Shown here: positions 1 to 9,315 of the stretch, one piece after another
Layout of the letters: each line of letters starts with the position of its first letter
Position numbering within the stretch: position 1 is the stretch's first letter
Position numbers and translations under genes: made by a program
NCBI RefSeq assembly: GCF_009741265.1
Contig: NZ_WOWL01000001.1
Span: 62,001-126,000 of the forward strand
Direction of reading: 5' to 3'
Source: Pseudarthrobacter sp. GA104
GTDB lineage: Bacteria; Actinomycetota; Actinomycetes; Actinomycetales; Micrococcaceae
DNA: 64,000 bases
Notes under the pieces: model-generated
Seen by the model: the letters and a program-made list of their open reading frames with translations, nothing else
What the model was told of the DNA's origin: nothing
The model's database searches: none

Positions 1-417
1 AGCGCCCGTAACGGCTCCATGGGGTATTCCGTTCCCTCCGCGATCGCAGCCTCCCTGGAATACCCCGGCAGACGGGTCGTCACCATCGCTGGAGACGGCG
101 AGTTCCTCATGAACGGACAAGAACTTGCCACAGCTGCCCAATATGGGGCGACTCCGCTGGTGATTGTGATGGACAACCAGGAATACGGCACCATCCGCAG
201 CCACCAGGAAAAGCGTTACCCCCACCGGGTCTCAGGCACCCAGCTCAAAAACCCTGAATTTGCGCTCATGGCCCAGGCCTTCGGAGGTTTTGGCATAAAA
301 GTCCAACATGATTCCGAAATTCCCGCTGCTATAGACGCTGCACTTCAGGCAATCGACCATGACAAAGTGTTCGCACTTATCCACCTCGTGGTCGAGCAGA
401 GGGTCAAAGCCTACTAA
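1..417 (+). CDS. Thiamine-diphosphate-dependent enzyme, C-terminal part (acetolactate synthase-like)
   Basis: The gene enters from the left edge, so only the last 138 residues are visible. They form the pyrimidine-diphosphate-binding (C-terminal) domain of the acetolactate synthase/benzoylformate decarboxylase family: a GDGEFLMN motif followed about 25 residues later by MDN, the classical GDG...N site for Mg-thiamine diphosphate. Enzymes of this family decarboxylate or ligate 2-oxo acids in the cytoplasm. The aldehyde dehydrogenase 90 bases downstream suggests that the pair converts a 2-oxo acid to an aldehyde and then to a carboxylate. That role is inferred, and the substrate cannot be read from the fragment. 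Confidence 0.85.
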   Translation, partial: SARNGSMGYSVPSAIAASLEYPGRRVVTIAGDGEFLMNGQELATAAQYGATPLVIVMDNQEYGTIRSHQEKRYPHRVSGTQLKNPEFALMAQAFGGFGIKVQHDSEIPAAIDAALQAIDHDKVFALIHLVVEQRVKAY

Positions 418-507
418 GCGCACCCCTCAAGTGCAGCGCCAGCGCCTAAAAACCGCGGTTGAACCCGCACGCAATGCAAGCAACCGACACCTCCGAAGGA
501 TTTTTCC

Positions 508-2010
508 ATGACTGTCTCCGAGATCTCCGCTGCCATCACCCAGGAGCGTGAGGCGTCCCTGCTCGCCTCGGTGCCCACCGGCCTGCTGATCAATGGGGAG
601 TGGCGGGACGCGTCCGACGGCGGCACGTTCGACGTGAACGACCCCGCCACCGGGCAGGTCCTCGCCACCCTCGCCTCCGCCACGAGCGAGGACGCGATCG
701 CCGCGCTGGACGCCGCTGACGCCGCCCAAGCCTCCTGGGCCCGCACCGCACCCCGGACCCGTGCCGACATCCTGCGCCTGGCCTTCGACCTCGTGACCGA
801 ACGGGCCGAGGACTTCGCGCTGTTGATGACCCTGGAAATGGGCAAGCCGCTGGCCGAAGCCCGCGGCGAAGTCACCTACGGCGCCGAGTTCCTGCGCTGG
901 TTCTCCGAGGAAACCGTCCGGGACTACGGCCGCTACCTCACCACCCCCGAAGGCAAAAACAAGATCCTGGTTCAGCACAAACCCGTCGGCCCCTGCCTTC
1001 TCATCACCCCTTGGAACTTCCCACTGGCCATGGCCACCCGCAAAGTCGCACCCGCCGTCGCCGCCGGCTGCACCATGGTCCTCAAACCCGCCAAACTCAC
1101 CCCGCTCACCGCGCAATACTTCGCCCAGACCATGCTCGATGCCGGACTGCCCGCCGGCGTCCTCAACGTCGTCTCTTCCTCGTCAGCCTCCGGGATCTCC
1201 GGGCCGCTGTTGAAGGATTCGCGGCTGCGGAAAGTCTCCTTCACCGGCTCCACCCCGGTCGGCAAACGGCTCATGGCCGACGCCGCGCAGAATGTGCTGC
1301 GCACCTCGATGGAACTGGGCGGGAACGCACCCTTCATCGTGTTCGAAGACGCCGACCTCGACGCCGCCGTCGAAGGCGCCGTAGCGGCCAAGATGCGGAA
1401 CATGGGCGAAGCCTGCACCGCAGCCAACCGCTTCCTCGTTCAGAACTCCGTCGCACACGAGTTCACCACCAAGTTCGCTGCCGCGATGGGCGCCCTGATC
1501 ACCGGACGTGGCACCGAGCCCGCAACAAAGGTAGGTCCGCTGATCGATGGCGGTGCCCGGGATGACGTGCACGCCCTGGTGAGGGCCGCCGTCGACGCCG
1601 GAGCAGTGGCCGTTACCGGCGGCGCCCCCGTAGACGGGCCCGGCTACTTCTACCAGCCCACCGTCCTTGCGGACGTTCCCAACGACGCCGCGATCCTGGG
1701 CCAGGAAATCTTCGGGCCCGTAGCGCCCGTCACCACCTTCAGTACCGAGGAAGACGCCATCCGGCTCGCCAACGCCAGCGAATACGGTCTCGCCTCCTAC
1801 CTCTACAGCCGCGACTTCAACCGCCTCCTGCGCGTAGCAGAGCAGATCGAGTTCGGCATGGTCGGCTTCAACGCCGGCGTTATCTCCAACGCCGCCGCGC
1901 CCTTCGGAGGTGTCAAACAATCCGGTCTGGGACGCGAAGGCGGATCAGAAGGTATCGCCGAATACACCACCACCCAATACATCGGCGTCGCCGACCCCTA
2001 CGCCAGCTAA
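508..2010 (+). CDS. NAD(P)-dependent aldehyde dehydrogenase, succinate-semialdehyde dehydrogenase type
   Basis: A full-length 500-residue aldehyde dehydrogenase. It shows the PWNFPLAM cofactor-domain motif, FTGSTPVGK, the catalytic glutamate in MELGGNAPF and the catalytic cysteine in GEACTAANR. The overall pattern is that of GabD-type succinate-semialdehyde or 2-oxoglutarate-semialdehyde dehydrogenases. A GAAGGA ribosome site lies just before the ATG. It follows the thiamine-diphosphate enzyme and probably oxidises the aldehyde that enzyme makes. Alternatively it serves the downstream dehydratase/FAH operon as an oxoglutarate-semialdehyde dehydrogenase, as in C5 sugar-acid oxidation. The substrate is an inference. 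Confidence 0.92.
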   Translation: MTVSEISAAITQEREASLLASVPTGLLINGEWRDASDGGTFDVNDPATGQVLATLASATSEDAIAALDAADAAQASWARTAPRTRADILRLAFDLVTERAEDFALLMTLEMGKPLAEARGEVTYGAEFLRWFSEETVRDYGRYLTTPEGKNKILVQHKPVGPCLLITPWNFPLAMATRKVAPAVAAGCTMVLKPAKLTPLTAQYFAQTMLDAGLPAGVLNVVSSSSASGISGPLLKDSRLRKVSFTGSTPVGKRLMADAAQNVLRTSMELGGNAPFIVFEDADLDAAVEGAVAAKMRNMGEACTAANRFLVQNSVAHEFTTKFAAAMGALITGRGTEPATKVGPLIDGGARDDVHALVRAAVDAGAVAVTGGAPVDGPGYFYQPTVLADVPNDAAILGQEIFGPVAPVTTFSTEEDAIRLANASEYGLASYLYSRDFNRLLRVAEQIEFGMVGFNAGVISNAAAPFGGVKQSGLGREGGSEGIAEYTTTQYIGVADPYAS

Positions 2011-2189
2011 CCCTTCCCAGGCGGGGTGCGTCTCCCGCGAGCCGGCTCTGGCAACTGGTTGGCGGGCCTTCACCCGTTCCTCTGGCAACTGACGGGTGTG
2101 GGCAGGGTGGTGTTTGGATGAAAAACATGCATGCCCCACCCCCGCAGTTTCGGAGTACACCCCCCATCTGAGCTCGAGGGAGCATTGAA

Positions 2190-2465
2190 ATGACTTACAA
2201 GGAGCCCGTCGTTTTCTTCGATCCGTTTGCTGCTGAGCACCTGACGACACACCCTTCATCATGTCCTGAACCTTCGAATCAGGGTCGACCTGAAAGCTCG
2301 CCAGCGCGGCAACCCGCTCAGTCTCGCCGCGAACGTGAAGTGCAACAGCTGATCCATGACTTGGCACTTTTGGCGGCAAGAAGAAAAGCGCCTGCCACGG
2401 AAGCTGAAGCGCAGGGCTTGACGAGGCGCCGGGTCGATGTCACCAGCTGGGGCAACGAACTCTGA
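2190..2465 (+). CDS. Small hypothetical protein
   Basis: A 91-residue reading frame with a plausible ribosome site (GAGGGA, about eight bases before the ATG). The protein is rich in alanine, glutamate and arginine in its second half and could form a helix around residues 45-75. No known family is recognised. It stands alone after the aldehyde dehydrogenase and is followed by a long gap with no clear gene. It could be a small real gene or a chance frame. Confidence 0.35.
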   Translation: MTYKEPVVFFDPFAAEHLTTHPSSCPEPSNQGRPESSPARQPAQSRREREVQQLIHDLALLAARRKAPATEAEAQGLTRRRVDVTSWGNEL

Positions 2466-2816
2466 CTACTTGTCCAGTTACTCAATATCCAAAGCTGACA
2501 TCAGAGACCAGTAGACGCGAAGAGCAGGCAGTTCAACAACTCCTACTTGTCGCCCACAACCGATCCCCTGGCGGCCCGGGCATGCGGGAATGGCGGCCGA
2601 GGTAGCGCCACTTGCCGCTTGCGCTTCATAAGACATGAAGGGGCCTCGTCTTCGACTGGTTGTCCGCGCTCGTTTCGTTTGGGTTTGATTGACCACATTC
2701 GTCGGTTCAATGCATCAAGACTTGCATGCCCAGCACAGTGCCGGCGCGTTTATCGTTGAGCCGCGTGATCAAGTCCTCGGGCAGATCTATAGATGACGCG
2801 CCATATCAAAGCCAGA

Positions 2817-2832
2817 CAACTGTATACAGTTG
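2817..2832. promoter_or_regulatory. Perfect 16-bp palindrome, candidate GntR operator
   Basis: The sequence CAACTGTATACAGTTG is identical to its reverse complement. The same core (TGTATACA with GT after it) recurs at 3273-3280 just before the GntR/FCD regulator gene. A related ATACTGTATAT occurs at 29723-29733 in another promoter gap. GntR-family FCD regulators commonly bind short palindromes of this size. Binding by the neighbouring regulator is inferred. Confidence 0.5.
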
Positions 2833-3270
2833 GCTCGGTTAAACATCACGGCCAGAAAGTCAGCCCTTAGCAATCAAACCGAGTACCAGGAGCAGTGAGC
2901 TGTCAGCGCAGCGCTCTTATCAGCAGCCGTTTTCGCCCTCGGTACCCCATCAAACACTGCCTGCGACCGGGGCAGCGCTACGGCAGCAGCTCAACATATT
3001 CTCACCAGGCTCATACGGAAGGGCAGCCCATGTCAGAGGCATTCAAGCGCTTTACGGCACTCATCCGCCTCCGATTTGTTGAATCAGCATGCGAGGGAGA
3101 TTCCCACTGCCACGCCCAGCTCCGCGACCTTCTAGCAGTACCCGATCTATGGGCCTACGGGTCTAGCTCGGACTGGGTCCGCACAGATGCTGGCGATGCC
3201 ACTCGCGCCCCCTGTTGCAGCACAGAGGGCTTGCGCGTAAAGACATGATGTGTCAAACTCGGAGCTAGAA

Positions 3271-3284
3271 AGTGTATACAGTTC
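3271..3284. promoter_or_regulatory. Second TGTATACA operator-like site
   Basis: AGTGTATACAGTTC repeats the core of the palindrome at 2817-2832 but keeps only the inner TGTATACA as perfect symmetry. It lies about 55 bases before the likely start of the GntR regulator, a position suited to autoregulation. Confidence 0.4.
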
Positions 3285-3338
3285 GGCATGAAGCTTTGCA
3301 TGCGAGTGCGGCATTCATCGGAAGGCGGCAAGGTCGAG

Positions 3339-4088
3339 ATGGCTGAAACATCAATGGAAGCAGTAGCCGGTGACACCGCTGCTGAACCCCGGAAGCTGGT
3401 TTCGTTCGCCCACCGTCAGCTGAGGGAGGCGATACTTACCAATGCGATTCCCGCGGACTCCACCATTAGCCAGGTCCAGCTTGCCAAGCATCTTGGCGTG
3501 AGCCGTACTCCGCTGCGTGAGGCACTCCGTCTGTTGGAGCATGAGGGCCTCGCCACCGTGGAAGTGAACAAGAAGGTGACGGTGGCCAACGTTTCGCCGG
3601 AGGATTTGGACGCACTCTATGCATTACGGATCCAGCAGGAATCACTTGCAATTTTTACGTCGGTGCAGAAAGCCGATCAGGACCGCCTTGACCGTTCGCG
3701 CGAGCACTTGGAGGGCATGCAATCTGCGATTGGCGACCACGATTATGTGCGCTGGGCTAATCATCACCGCATCTTTCACATGAGCCTGGTCGATGGCGTA
3801 AGCGATAGGTTTTGCAAATCCATTCGTCAGAATTTTGACCATGCTGAGCGATACCGCAGGATCTACGTCAATGAGTCTGATACAAACTGGAACCAGAGCC
3901 AGGTGGATCACCAAAGCATTTTTAATGCCCTAGTCGAGGGAAACCCGGCAGCGGCAGCAGAACTACTCGCCAGCCACTACTCACACACGGCCAAGGGCGT
4001 GCTTGCGGCCATCGACGCCGGATATACGCCGGAACTGATGAATGCCGCCGTAACGATGGCGATCAGTCTCCGATTTCAGCAGAAATAA
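3339..4088 (+). CDS. GntR-family transcriptional regulator (FCD domain)
   Basis: An N-terminal winged helix-turn-helix (QVQLAKHLGVSRTPLREALR at about residues 45-65 of the 249) precedes an all-helical FCD ligand-binding domain. The FCD metal-binding histidines are plausible in the ANHHRIFH segment and near NQSQVDHQSI. I chose the internal ATG at 3339 over the upstream one at 3288 because AAGG stands the right distance before it and the extra residues look non-coding. FCD regulators usually sense carboxylates. It precedes the dehydratase operon on the same strand and probably controls it through the TGTATACA sites. Confidence 0.9.
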   Translation: MAETSMEAVAGDTAAEPRKLVSFAHRQLREAILTNAIPADSTISQVQLAKHLGVSRTPLREALRLLEHEGLATVEVNKKVTVANVSPEDLDALYALRIQQESLAIFTSVQKADQDRLDRSREHLEGMQSAIGDHDYVRWANHHRIFHMSLVDGVSDRFCKSIRQNFDHAERYRRIYVNESDTNWNQSQVDHQSIFNALVEGNPAAAAELLASHYSHTAKGVLAAIDAGYTPELMNAAVTMAISLRFQQK

Positions 4089-4269
4089 CACCCAGATCCG
4101 CGTCAGAACGCACGCAGCTGGTTCCCCAGCATTACAGCGCCCAGGGCCCGCAAGCCAATTTTCCAGTGATCTACCAAGCGTCTAGGTTTACCACGTCGTT
4201 TCCTGCCTCTGGCGAGGGCGGGAGCCGGGCCCGCTAAGACAACGCGATGAAATTTCCAATGGAGGAAGC

Positions 4270-7008
4270 GTGAGCATGAATACGTGCGGCCAATCAGGCC
4301 CCATCAACGCCCAGCAGAAGAACAAGACGCCGCGGTTCCTTCTGCCCGCGGCCGGAGACAACGCAGCCATCGCGACTGAACGAATTGAAGCCGGCGATCT
4401 CATCGAAATTGACGGTCAACTGCTCGCCGTCAAAACGGCTATTCCCAAGGGCCATCGCTTGTGCGTCAAAAGAATTCAGAAGGATGAAGGGGTGCTTTCC
4501 TGGGGTTATCCGTTCGGCTACGCATCCGTTGATATCAATCCTGGAGATTATCTTTGTAACGAACGGATGAAAGATGTCCTGACGATGCGGAACCCCCAAG
4601 ACTACCCTCTTGGTCTTAGCGTAAATTTTACGGATAGGGACAGCACCAAGGAACAAACGCTCCCGCAGCGGCAGACCCTGGCCAAGAACGAGCGCAAGCA
4701 GGATTCCGGTCCGGCGTTCATGGGATATTACCGAGGTCCCGGTCGCGGTTGGGGCACTAGGAACGACGTTGCGATTATTGGTGTTACTTCACGCGTCCGG
4801 TCTCTGGTACTGGCGGCTACGGACGATCTCCAGGGTTACGTGCGTGGCTTGGAGAACGTCGATGCCCTCACGCCCGTCGTCCACACTGAAGGCGGCAGTT
4901 CCGGAGTCATGCACAACAAGACCCTGCTTCTCAGGACGTTGGCCGGGTTTGCTGTAAACCCGAACATCGCAGCTGCTGTGTTCGTGAACGACCCCGATTC
5001 ACCCGTTTCAAATGCCGAACTGCTCCACCAGCTCAATTCTGTCGGGAACGCCCATCTTGAGAGCAAGATCCGGTACTTCGTCAGCGACGATGATTCCTGC
5101 GAATCTGTTTCGGCGCTGACAGCACTCGTCCGGCCGCTCCTTGATGGTGCCGCGAAGTGTGTGCGCGAGCCTGCGCCGTTTGAAGGACTGAAAGTGGGGC
5201 TGCAGTGCGGCGGTTCGGACGCCTTCTCCGGGGTGACAGCCAATCCTCTGCTCGGCGCCGTGGTCGAGAAGCTGCTGCAGGCCGGCGCCACGGCAAACCT
5301 CGCCGAGACCGACGAACTTATCGGCGCCGAAGAGCACGTGCTGGCCAAGGTAGCTGACCGAAACATCGCAGAAGAGTTCCTAGCCAAACTCAACAACTTC
5401 AAAAACTATGCCCGACGCCACGGCCAGACCGCTGAAGGCAATGTTTCAGGAGGCAACCTCTACCGCGGTCTCTACAACATCACTCTGAAATCGCTGGGCG
5501 CTGGACGAAAAAAGGACCCCAACACCGCGCTCGAGCACGTCATCGCGTACGGAGAACGCATGGAGCTTCCTGGTTACTACTTCATGGACAGCCCCGGTAA
5601 CGACTTGGAAAGCATCGCAGGTCAGGTCGCGGCCGGAGCAAACCTGATCCTTTTCACCACCGGAAACGGTTCGATCACCAATTTCCCGTTCGTTCCCACA
5701 ATCAAGATCGTGACCACGAACGAACGCTTTGCCCTGCTCGAAACGGACATGGACTTCAATGCCGGCCTGCTACTCAATGGGCTGGGACAAGGAGACACCG
5801 CACAACAGTTGTTGGATCTCACCTGCCGCATTGCCTCTGGTGAAAAGAGCAAAGGCGAGTACACCGGACAGTCACAGGTCCAAATTTGGAGGGATTGGCG
5901 CCAGGATGGCAGCCGGACCACGGACGCAAAACTCGGCCATTCCGCAATCTGGTCCGGGGAACCCCTCCTCCCTGCCGCGCAACCAAGCGCGGCCCCGGCA
6001 GATTTCTCAAACAATTATGGCTCCGGAACGGAGCACAGGCGGACTATCGAGATCCTGCCAACGAGCCTGTGTTCAGGCCAGGTCGCCGAGCAGATCGCCG
6101 CCAAGATGAACGCATCTCTCGCGGATGCAGGGTCAAACGCATGGGAAGTGGTCGCCCTGCCACACACAGAGGGATGCGGCGTCTCGGGAGGTGACGCAGA
6201 GGAAATCTACACCCGGACGATACTCGGCTACGCGATGCACCCGGCTGTCTCTCACACCATCTTCCTTGAGCATGGATGCGAGAAGACCCACAACGACTTC
6301 TTCAAAGACAGTTTGAGGCGCCGTGGAGTTGATACAACACACTTCGGATGGGCCGGGATCCAGAATTCTGGAGGCATCACGGCAGTGTCGGGCATCGTCG
6401 GCGACCTTATCCAAGAACATATCCGCGGACATGCAGCCAGCCCCGATGCACCAGGTGCACCGGCCAGCCGCATCATCGGCCTGGCAACAGCGACCACACC
6501 CAGCGAAACGGTGGCTGGAATGGCAGCTGACCTTGTCCAACGCCTGCTTGCCGAAGGAACCAGCGTCATCGTAAGCGAAACCGACCATCTGCTGACCTCG
6601 GAAACGTTCCTAACGGAACTCCAAATCGATGTCGCCGGGCCGACGATTCCCTATTCGGGATCAGTCGAGGCAGCTGGCCTGCATGTCATGCAGGCCAGCA
6701 CGTCGGACTGGCTAGAAATCTCGACCGGGCTGGGCGCCACCGGCGCCGAAGCTCTCCTCGTTTTTGCCAACCAGCGCCCTGTCCAACCGCACCGGATGCT
6801 TCCGGTCCTTCAGATCGGCACCGGAACCACACCCAGCACCCACAAAGTTTTTGACATTACCGCAGACAACCAGGATTTGTCGGTGACCAGCGGCGAAATC
6901 ATCTCCAAACTCAACGAAATCCAGCGAGGTCACTACGTGCCTGTAGTGACTGCCCGCCCCAACGTGGGATTCCAGATATCGAGAGGGTCCTGGGGTATCT
7001 CGCTCTAA
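4270..7008 (+). CDS. Enlarged altronate dehydratase-like (UxaA/GarD family) protein, 912 aa
   Basis: Residues 20-110 are a SAF domain. The next 450 or so follow the usual UxaA plan: GRGWGTRND, then LQCGGSDAFSGVTANP with Cys313, then ILFTTGNGS and DFNAGLLLNG. Normal family members are about 500 residues long. This one has a further 320 residues that again look like the UxaA N-terminal module, with HTEGCGVSG (Cys636) and HGCEKTHND (Cys670). The matching place in the first module reads HTEGGSSG near residue 205 and has no cysteine. The family dehydrates sugar acids to 2-keto-3-deoxy acids. GTG at 4270 or ATG at 4276 both fit the GGAGGAA site. The substrate is unknown; the operon suggests a C4-C6 aldonate. 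Confidence 0.85.
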   Translation: MSMNTCGQSGPINAQQKNKTPRFLLPAAGDNAAIATERIEAGDLIEIDGQLLAVKTAIPKGHRLCVKRIQKDEGVLSWGYPFGYASVDINPGDYLCNERMKDVLTMRNPQDYPLGLSVNFTDRDSTKEQTLPQRQTLAKNERKQDSGPAFMGYYRGPGRGWGTRNDVAIIGVTSRVRSLVLAATDDLQGYVRGLENVDALTPVVHTEGGSSGVMHNKTLLLRTLAGFAVNPNIAAAVFVNDPDSPVSNAELLHQLNSVGNAHLESKIRYFVSDDDSCESVSALTALVRPLLDGAAKCVREPAPFEGLKVGLQCGGSDAFSGVTANPLLGAVVEKLLQAGATANLAETDELIGAEEHVLAKVADRNIAEEFLAKLNNFKNYARRHGQTAEGNVSGGNLYRGLYNITLKSLGAGRKKDPNTALEHVIAYGERMELPGYYFMDSPGNDLESIAGQVAAGANLILFTTGNGSITNFPFVPTIKIVTTNERFALLETDMDFNAGLLLNGLGQGDTAQQLLDLTCRIASGEKSKGEYTGQSQVQIWRDWRQDGSRTTDAKLGHSAIWSGEPLLPAAQPSAAPADFSNNYGSGTEHRRTIEILPTSLCSGQVAEQIAAKMNASLADAGSNAWEVVALPHTEGCGVSGGDAEEIYTRTILGYAMHPAVSHTIFLEHGCEKTHNDFFKDSLRRRGVDTTHFGWAGIQNSGGITAVSGIVGDLIQEHIRGHAASPDAPGAPASRIIGLATATTPSETVAGMAADLVQRLLAEGTSVIVSETDHLLTSETFLTELQIDVAGPTIPYSGSVEAAGLHVMQASTSDWLEISTGLGATGAEALLVFANQRPVQPHRMLPVLQIGTGTTPSTHKVFDITADNQDLSVTSGEIISKLNEIQRGHYVPVVTARPNVGFQISRGSWGISL

Positions 7009-7044
7009 ACATCCACAAGAACCGCCGAAAGAAAGAAAACTACC

Positions 7045-8385
7045 ATGTCAGCACTGCTAAAGAACAAACTCGCAGCCCGCGCCGCCCAAGGCAACCCGAT
7101 CCGCGTAGGATTCGTCGGTTCAGGCCGAATGGGCACCGGAGCCATTTGTCAGATCGGACAGATGGCCGGGATGGAGGTTACTGCCATCGCGGACATCAAC
7201 ACCGATCGTGCAGTTGAAGCGTTCGAAAAGTCTGAGGTAAAGTCCCAGCTCGTCACCGTATGCAATGAAGCGTCGGAAGCCAAGCGCCTGATCAGCCAGG
7301 GACAGCGCATCGTCACCAAGGATTGGCGGCTGCTGCTGGAGGTCGGGGTCGACGTCATTGTCGAGTCAACCGGAGTTCCGGAAGTCGGCGCCGAGGTCGC
7401 GATGCAAGCAATCCTCAACCACATCCATGTCGTCATGCTCAACGTGGAGACAGACGTCGTTGTCGGTCCGATCCTTACCTCAATGGCTGACCGCAGCGGA
7501 GTCGTGTACACGGTGTCGTCCGGCGATGAACCTGGCCTGATCGGCGAACTTTACGACCGATACACATCCTTGGGATTCAAGGTCATTGCCACCGGCAAGT
7601 CCCCCTCCAGCATCGGCGAATACGATCGTTACGCCACCCCGGACAGCGTGCGGGCGGATGCAGAGCGCTTGAAAATCAACCCGCACTTCCTCGTCACATT
7701 CCGGGATGCCACCAAAACCATGATCGAGATGGCAGCCGTATCTAATTACACGGGGCTTCGCGCAGATGTCCGCGGCATGCATGGGCCTGTGGCTGGTGTC
7801 GAGGAAATCTGCCGGTTCTTCCGCCCTAAGGCCGAAGGCGGCGAACTCAACGGCACGGGTGTCATTGACTATGCGCGCCCCCTCAAGAACGAGGACGGCA
7901 GCATCGACTTTTTCCGATCGGTTACCCCCGGCGTCTTCATGGTCATCTACACCGACAATCAGCAAATCCGTGAAGACCTCGACTACTTGGACGTTTACGG
8001 CGACAACGGATACTACGTCATGTACACCCCCTACCACCTGGTGACCAACGAGATCCCTCTCGCCATCGTCCAAGCGGTCGACTTCGGTGAGCCCACCGTG
8101 TTCCCCAAATACGGTCTGGTGTCGGAAGTCTTCGCAGCCGCCAAGAAGCCCCTCAAGAAGGGCGAGACCATCGACGGTGCCGGCGGGTTCGCCGTGTATT
8201 CCCTGGTGGACGACTACGAGACGTGCAAACAGGAGAACGTAGTTCCCCTCGGACTGCTCACGAACGCAAAGCTGACCCGCGACGTCGAAAAGGACCAGGT
8301 CATCACTTACGACATGGTCGAAATCAACAAGGAATCAGCCCTCTATCACCTTCGCTGCCTCCAGGACTCCATGGCCACGGCCTGA
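7045..8385 (+). CDS. NAD(P)-dependent oxidoreductase with C-terminal SAF domain (homoserine dehydrogenase-like)
   Basis: 446 residues. A Rossmann nucleotide site (GFVGSGRMG, residues about 23-31) opens the protein. A middle region resembles homoserine dehydrogenases, and the last 90 residues or so form a SAF domain starting near KKPLKKGETIDG. This combination matches the group of predicted homoserine-dehydrogenase-like proteins with a SAF tail, whose reactions are mostly unassigned. It lies 36 bases after the UxaA-like gene and is surely co-transcribed with it. A role in oxidising a hydroxylated acid on the same route is inferred from that position. Confidence 0.8.
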   Translation: MSALLKNKLAARAAQGNPIRVGFVGSGRMGTGAICQIGQMAGMEVTAIADINTDRAVEAFEKSEVKSQLVTVCNEASEAKRLISQGQRIVTKDWRLLLEVGVDVIVESTGVPEVGAEVAMQAILNHIHVVMLNVETDVVVGPILTSMADRSGVVYTVSSGDEPGLIGELYDRYTSLGFKVIATGKSPSSIGEYDRYATPDSVRADAERLKINPHFLVTFRDATKTMIEMAAVSNYTGLRADVRGMHGPVAGVEEICRFFRPKAEGGELNGTGVIDYARPLKNEDGSIDFFRSVTPGVFMVIYTDNQQIREDLDYLDVYGDNGYYVMYTPYHLVTNEIPLAIVQAVDFGEPTVFPKYGLVSEVFAAAKKPLKKGETIDGAGGFAVYSLVDDYETCKQENVVPLGLLTNAKLTRDVEKDQVITYDMVEINKESALYHLRCLQDSMATA

Positions 8386-8423
8386 CCCTGCCGGCCGTCC
8401 CTCATACAGACAAAGGATTCTGA

Positions 8424-9275
8424 ATGCGCATCGCATCTATCAACGACCGTGCCACACTGATATTTGAAAATGGCGGGGACCTGCAAGGCGTCGACATCGA
8501 AAAATGGTCAAACGGCAAGTTTCCGTCGAACACACGTGAGCTACTCGCCCACCTTGACGAGCTGAAGTCCTGCGTGAAAGACCACGATTTTGACTCCGAT
8601 ACTTTCCCGGTTTCATGGGATTCATTGGAAAGTCCGATCACCGACCCCCGCCAAATCTTCGCCATCGGTATGAACTACCAGGCGCATGCTGAAGAAGTCT
8701 CGATCGCAGCTCCCGAAGTTCCAGCCGTTTTTACTAAATTCTCAACGTCGCTGTCAGGGGCACGGAAGGCAATTCAACTGCCCTCCGACAGCGTCGATTG
8801 GGAGATCGAACTCGTTGCCATCATTGGGCGCGGAGGCCGCAACATCTCCAAAGACGAAGCCCTGGATCACATCGCCGGCTACGCGGTTGGACAGGACCTA
8901 TCAGACCGCGCCCTGCAATTCGCTGCGAGCTCATCACCCCAATTCTCACTCGGAAAGTCTTACGCCGGCTTCGCCCCAGTAGGGCCTTGGATGACGACCT
9001 CCGACGAGGTGACGGACCCCGGACAGTTGAAAATGCGCTGCACCGTGGGCGAGGAAGTGCTCCAGGACGGATCCACCGCAAACCTGATCTTCGACATCCC
9101 CACTCTGGTGGAGCACCTGTCATCCGTCGTTGAACTTGCCCCGGGAGACCTGATCTTCACGGGAACGCCTGACGGCGTGGGCTTCGGTAGAAACCCCAAA
9201 CGCTACCTGCGCACAGGCGAGGAGCTCGTCAGCACGATCGAGGGACTAGGCGAGATCAAACAGCTCTTCTCGTAA
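8424..9275 (+). CDS. Fumarylacetoacetate hydrolase-family protein
   Basis: 283 residues with the FAH-family core. IFAIGMNYQAHAEE opens the catalytic domain, DWEIELVAIIGR supplies the metal-binding glutamates, GQDLSDRALQ supplies an aspartate, and FTGTPDGVGFGR is the C-terminal signature. AAAGGA precedes the ATG. Family members hydrolyse acylpyruvates or dehydrate/cleave 2-keto-3-deoxy sugar acids. After a sugar-acid dehydratase, the likely substrate is a 2-keto-3-deoxy or 2,4-diketo-3-deoxy acid. That is inference from operon order. Confidence 0.9.
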   Translation: MRIASINDRATLIFENGGDLQGVDIEKWSNGKFPSNTRELLAHLDELKSCVKDHDFDSDTFPVSWDSLESPITDPRQIFAIGMNYQAHAEEVSIAAPEVPAVFTKFSTSLSGARKAIQLPSDSVDWEIELVAIIGRGGRNISKDEALDHIAGYAVGQDLSDRALQFAASSSPQFSLGKSYAGFAPVGPWMTTSDEVTDPGQLKMRCTVGEEVLQDGSTANLIFDIPTLVEHLSSVVELAPGDLIFTGTPDGVGFGRNPKRYLRTGEELVSTIEGLGEIKQLFS

Positions 9276-9315
9276 GCGAACTGGCCCTAAATGAGTCAAA
9301 TCTTCCAATTCAAGA

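Larger units (their letters stand above)
2466..3338. other. Gene-poor stretch upstream of the GntR regulator
   Basis: About 870 bases with no reading frame that resembles a known protein. A weak frame (3030-3248, plus) has no family resemblance. The notable content is the perfect palindrome at 2817-2832 and a second TGTATACA core at 3273-3280, close to the GntR-type regulator gene. Confidence 0.5.

Noticed and set aside
1011..1565. Arginine- and histidine-rich frame inside the aldehyde dehydrogenase
   Set aside because: It is an out-of-frame shadow of the conserved dehydrogenase; composition is that of high-GC off-frame translation.
2895..3248. Frame before the first GntR regulator
   Set aside because: No family resemblance and only a moderate ribosome site at an internal ATG (3030); kept as non-coding.
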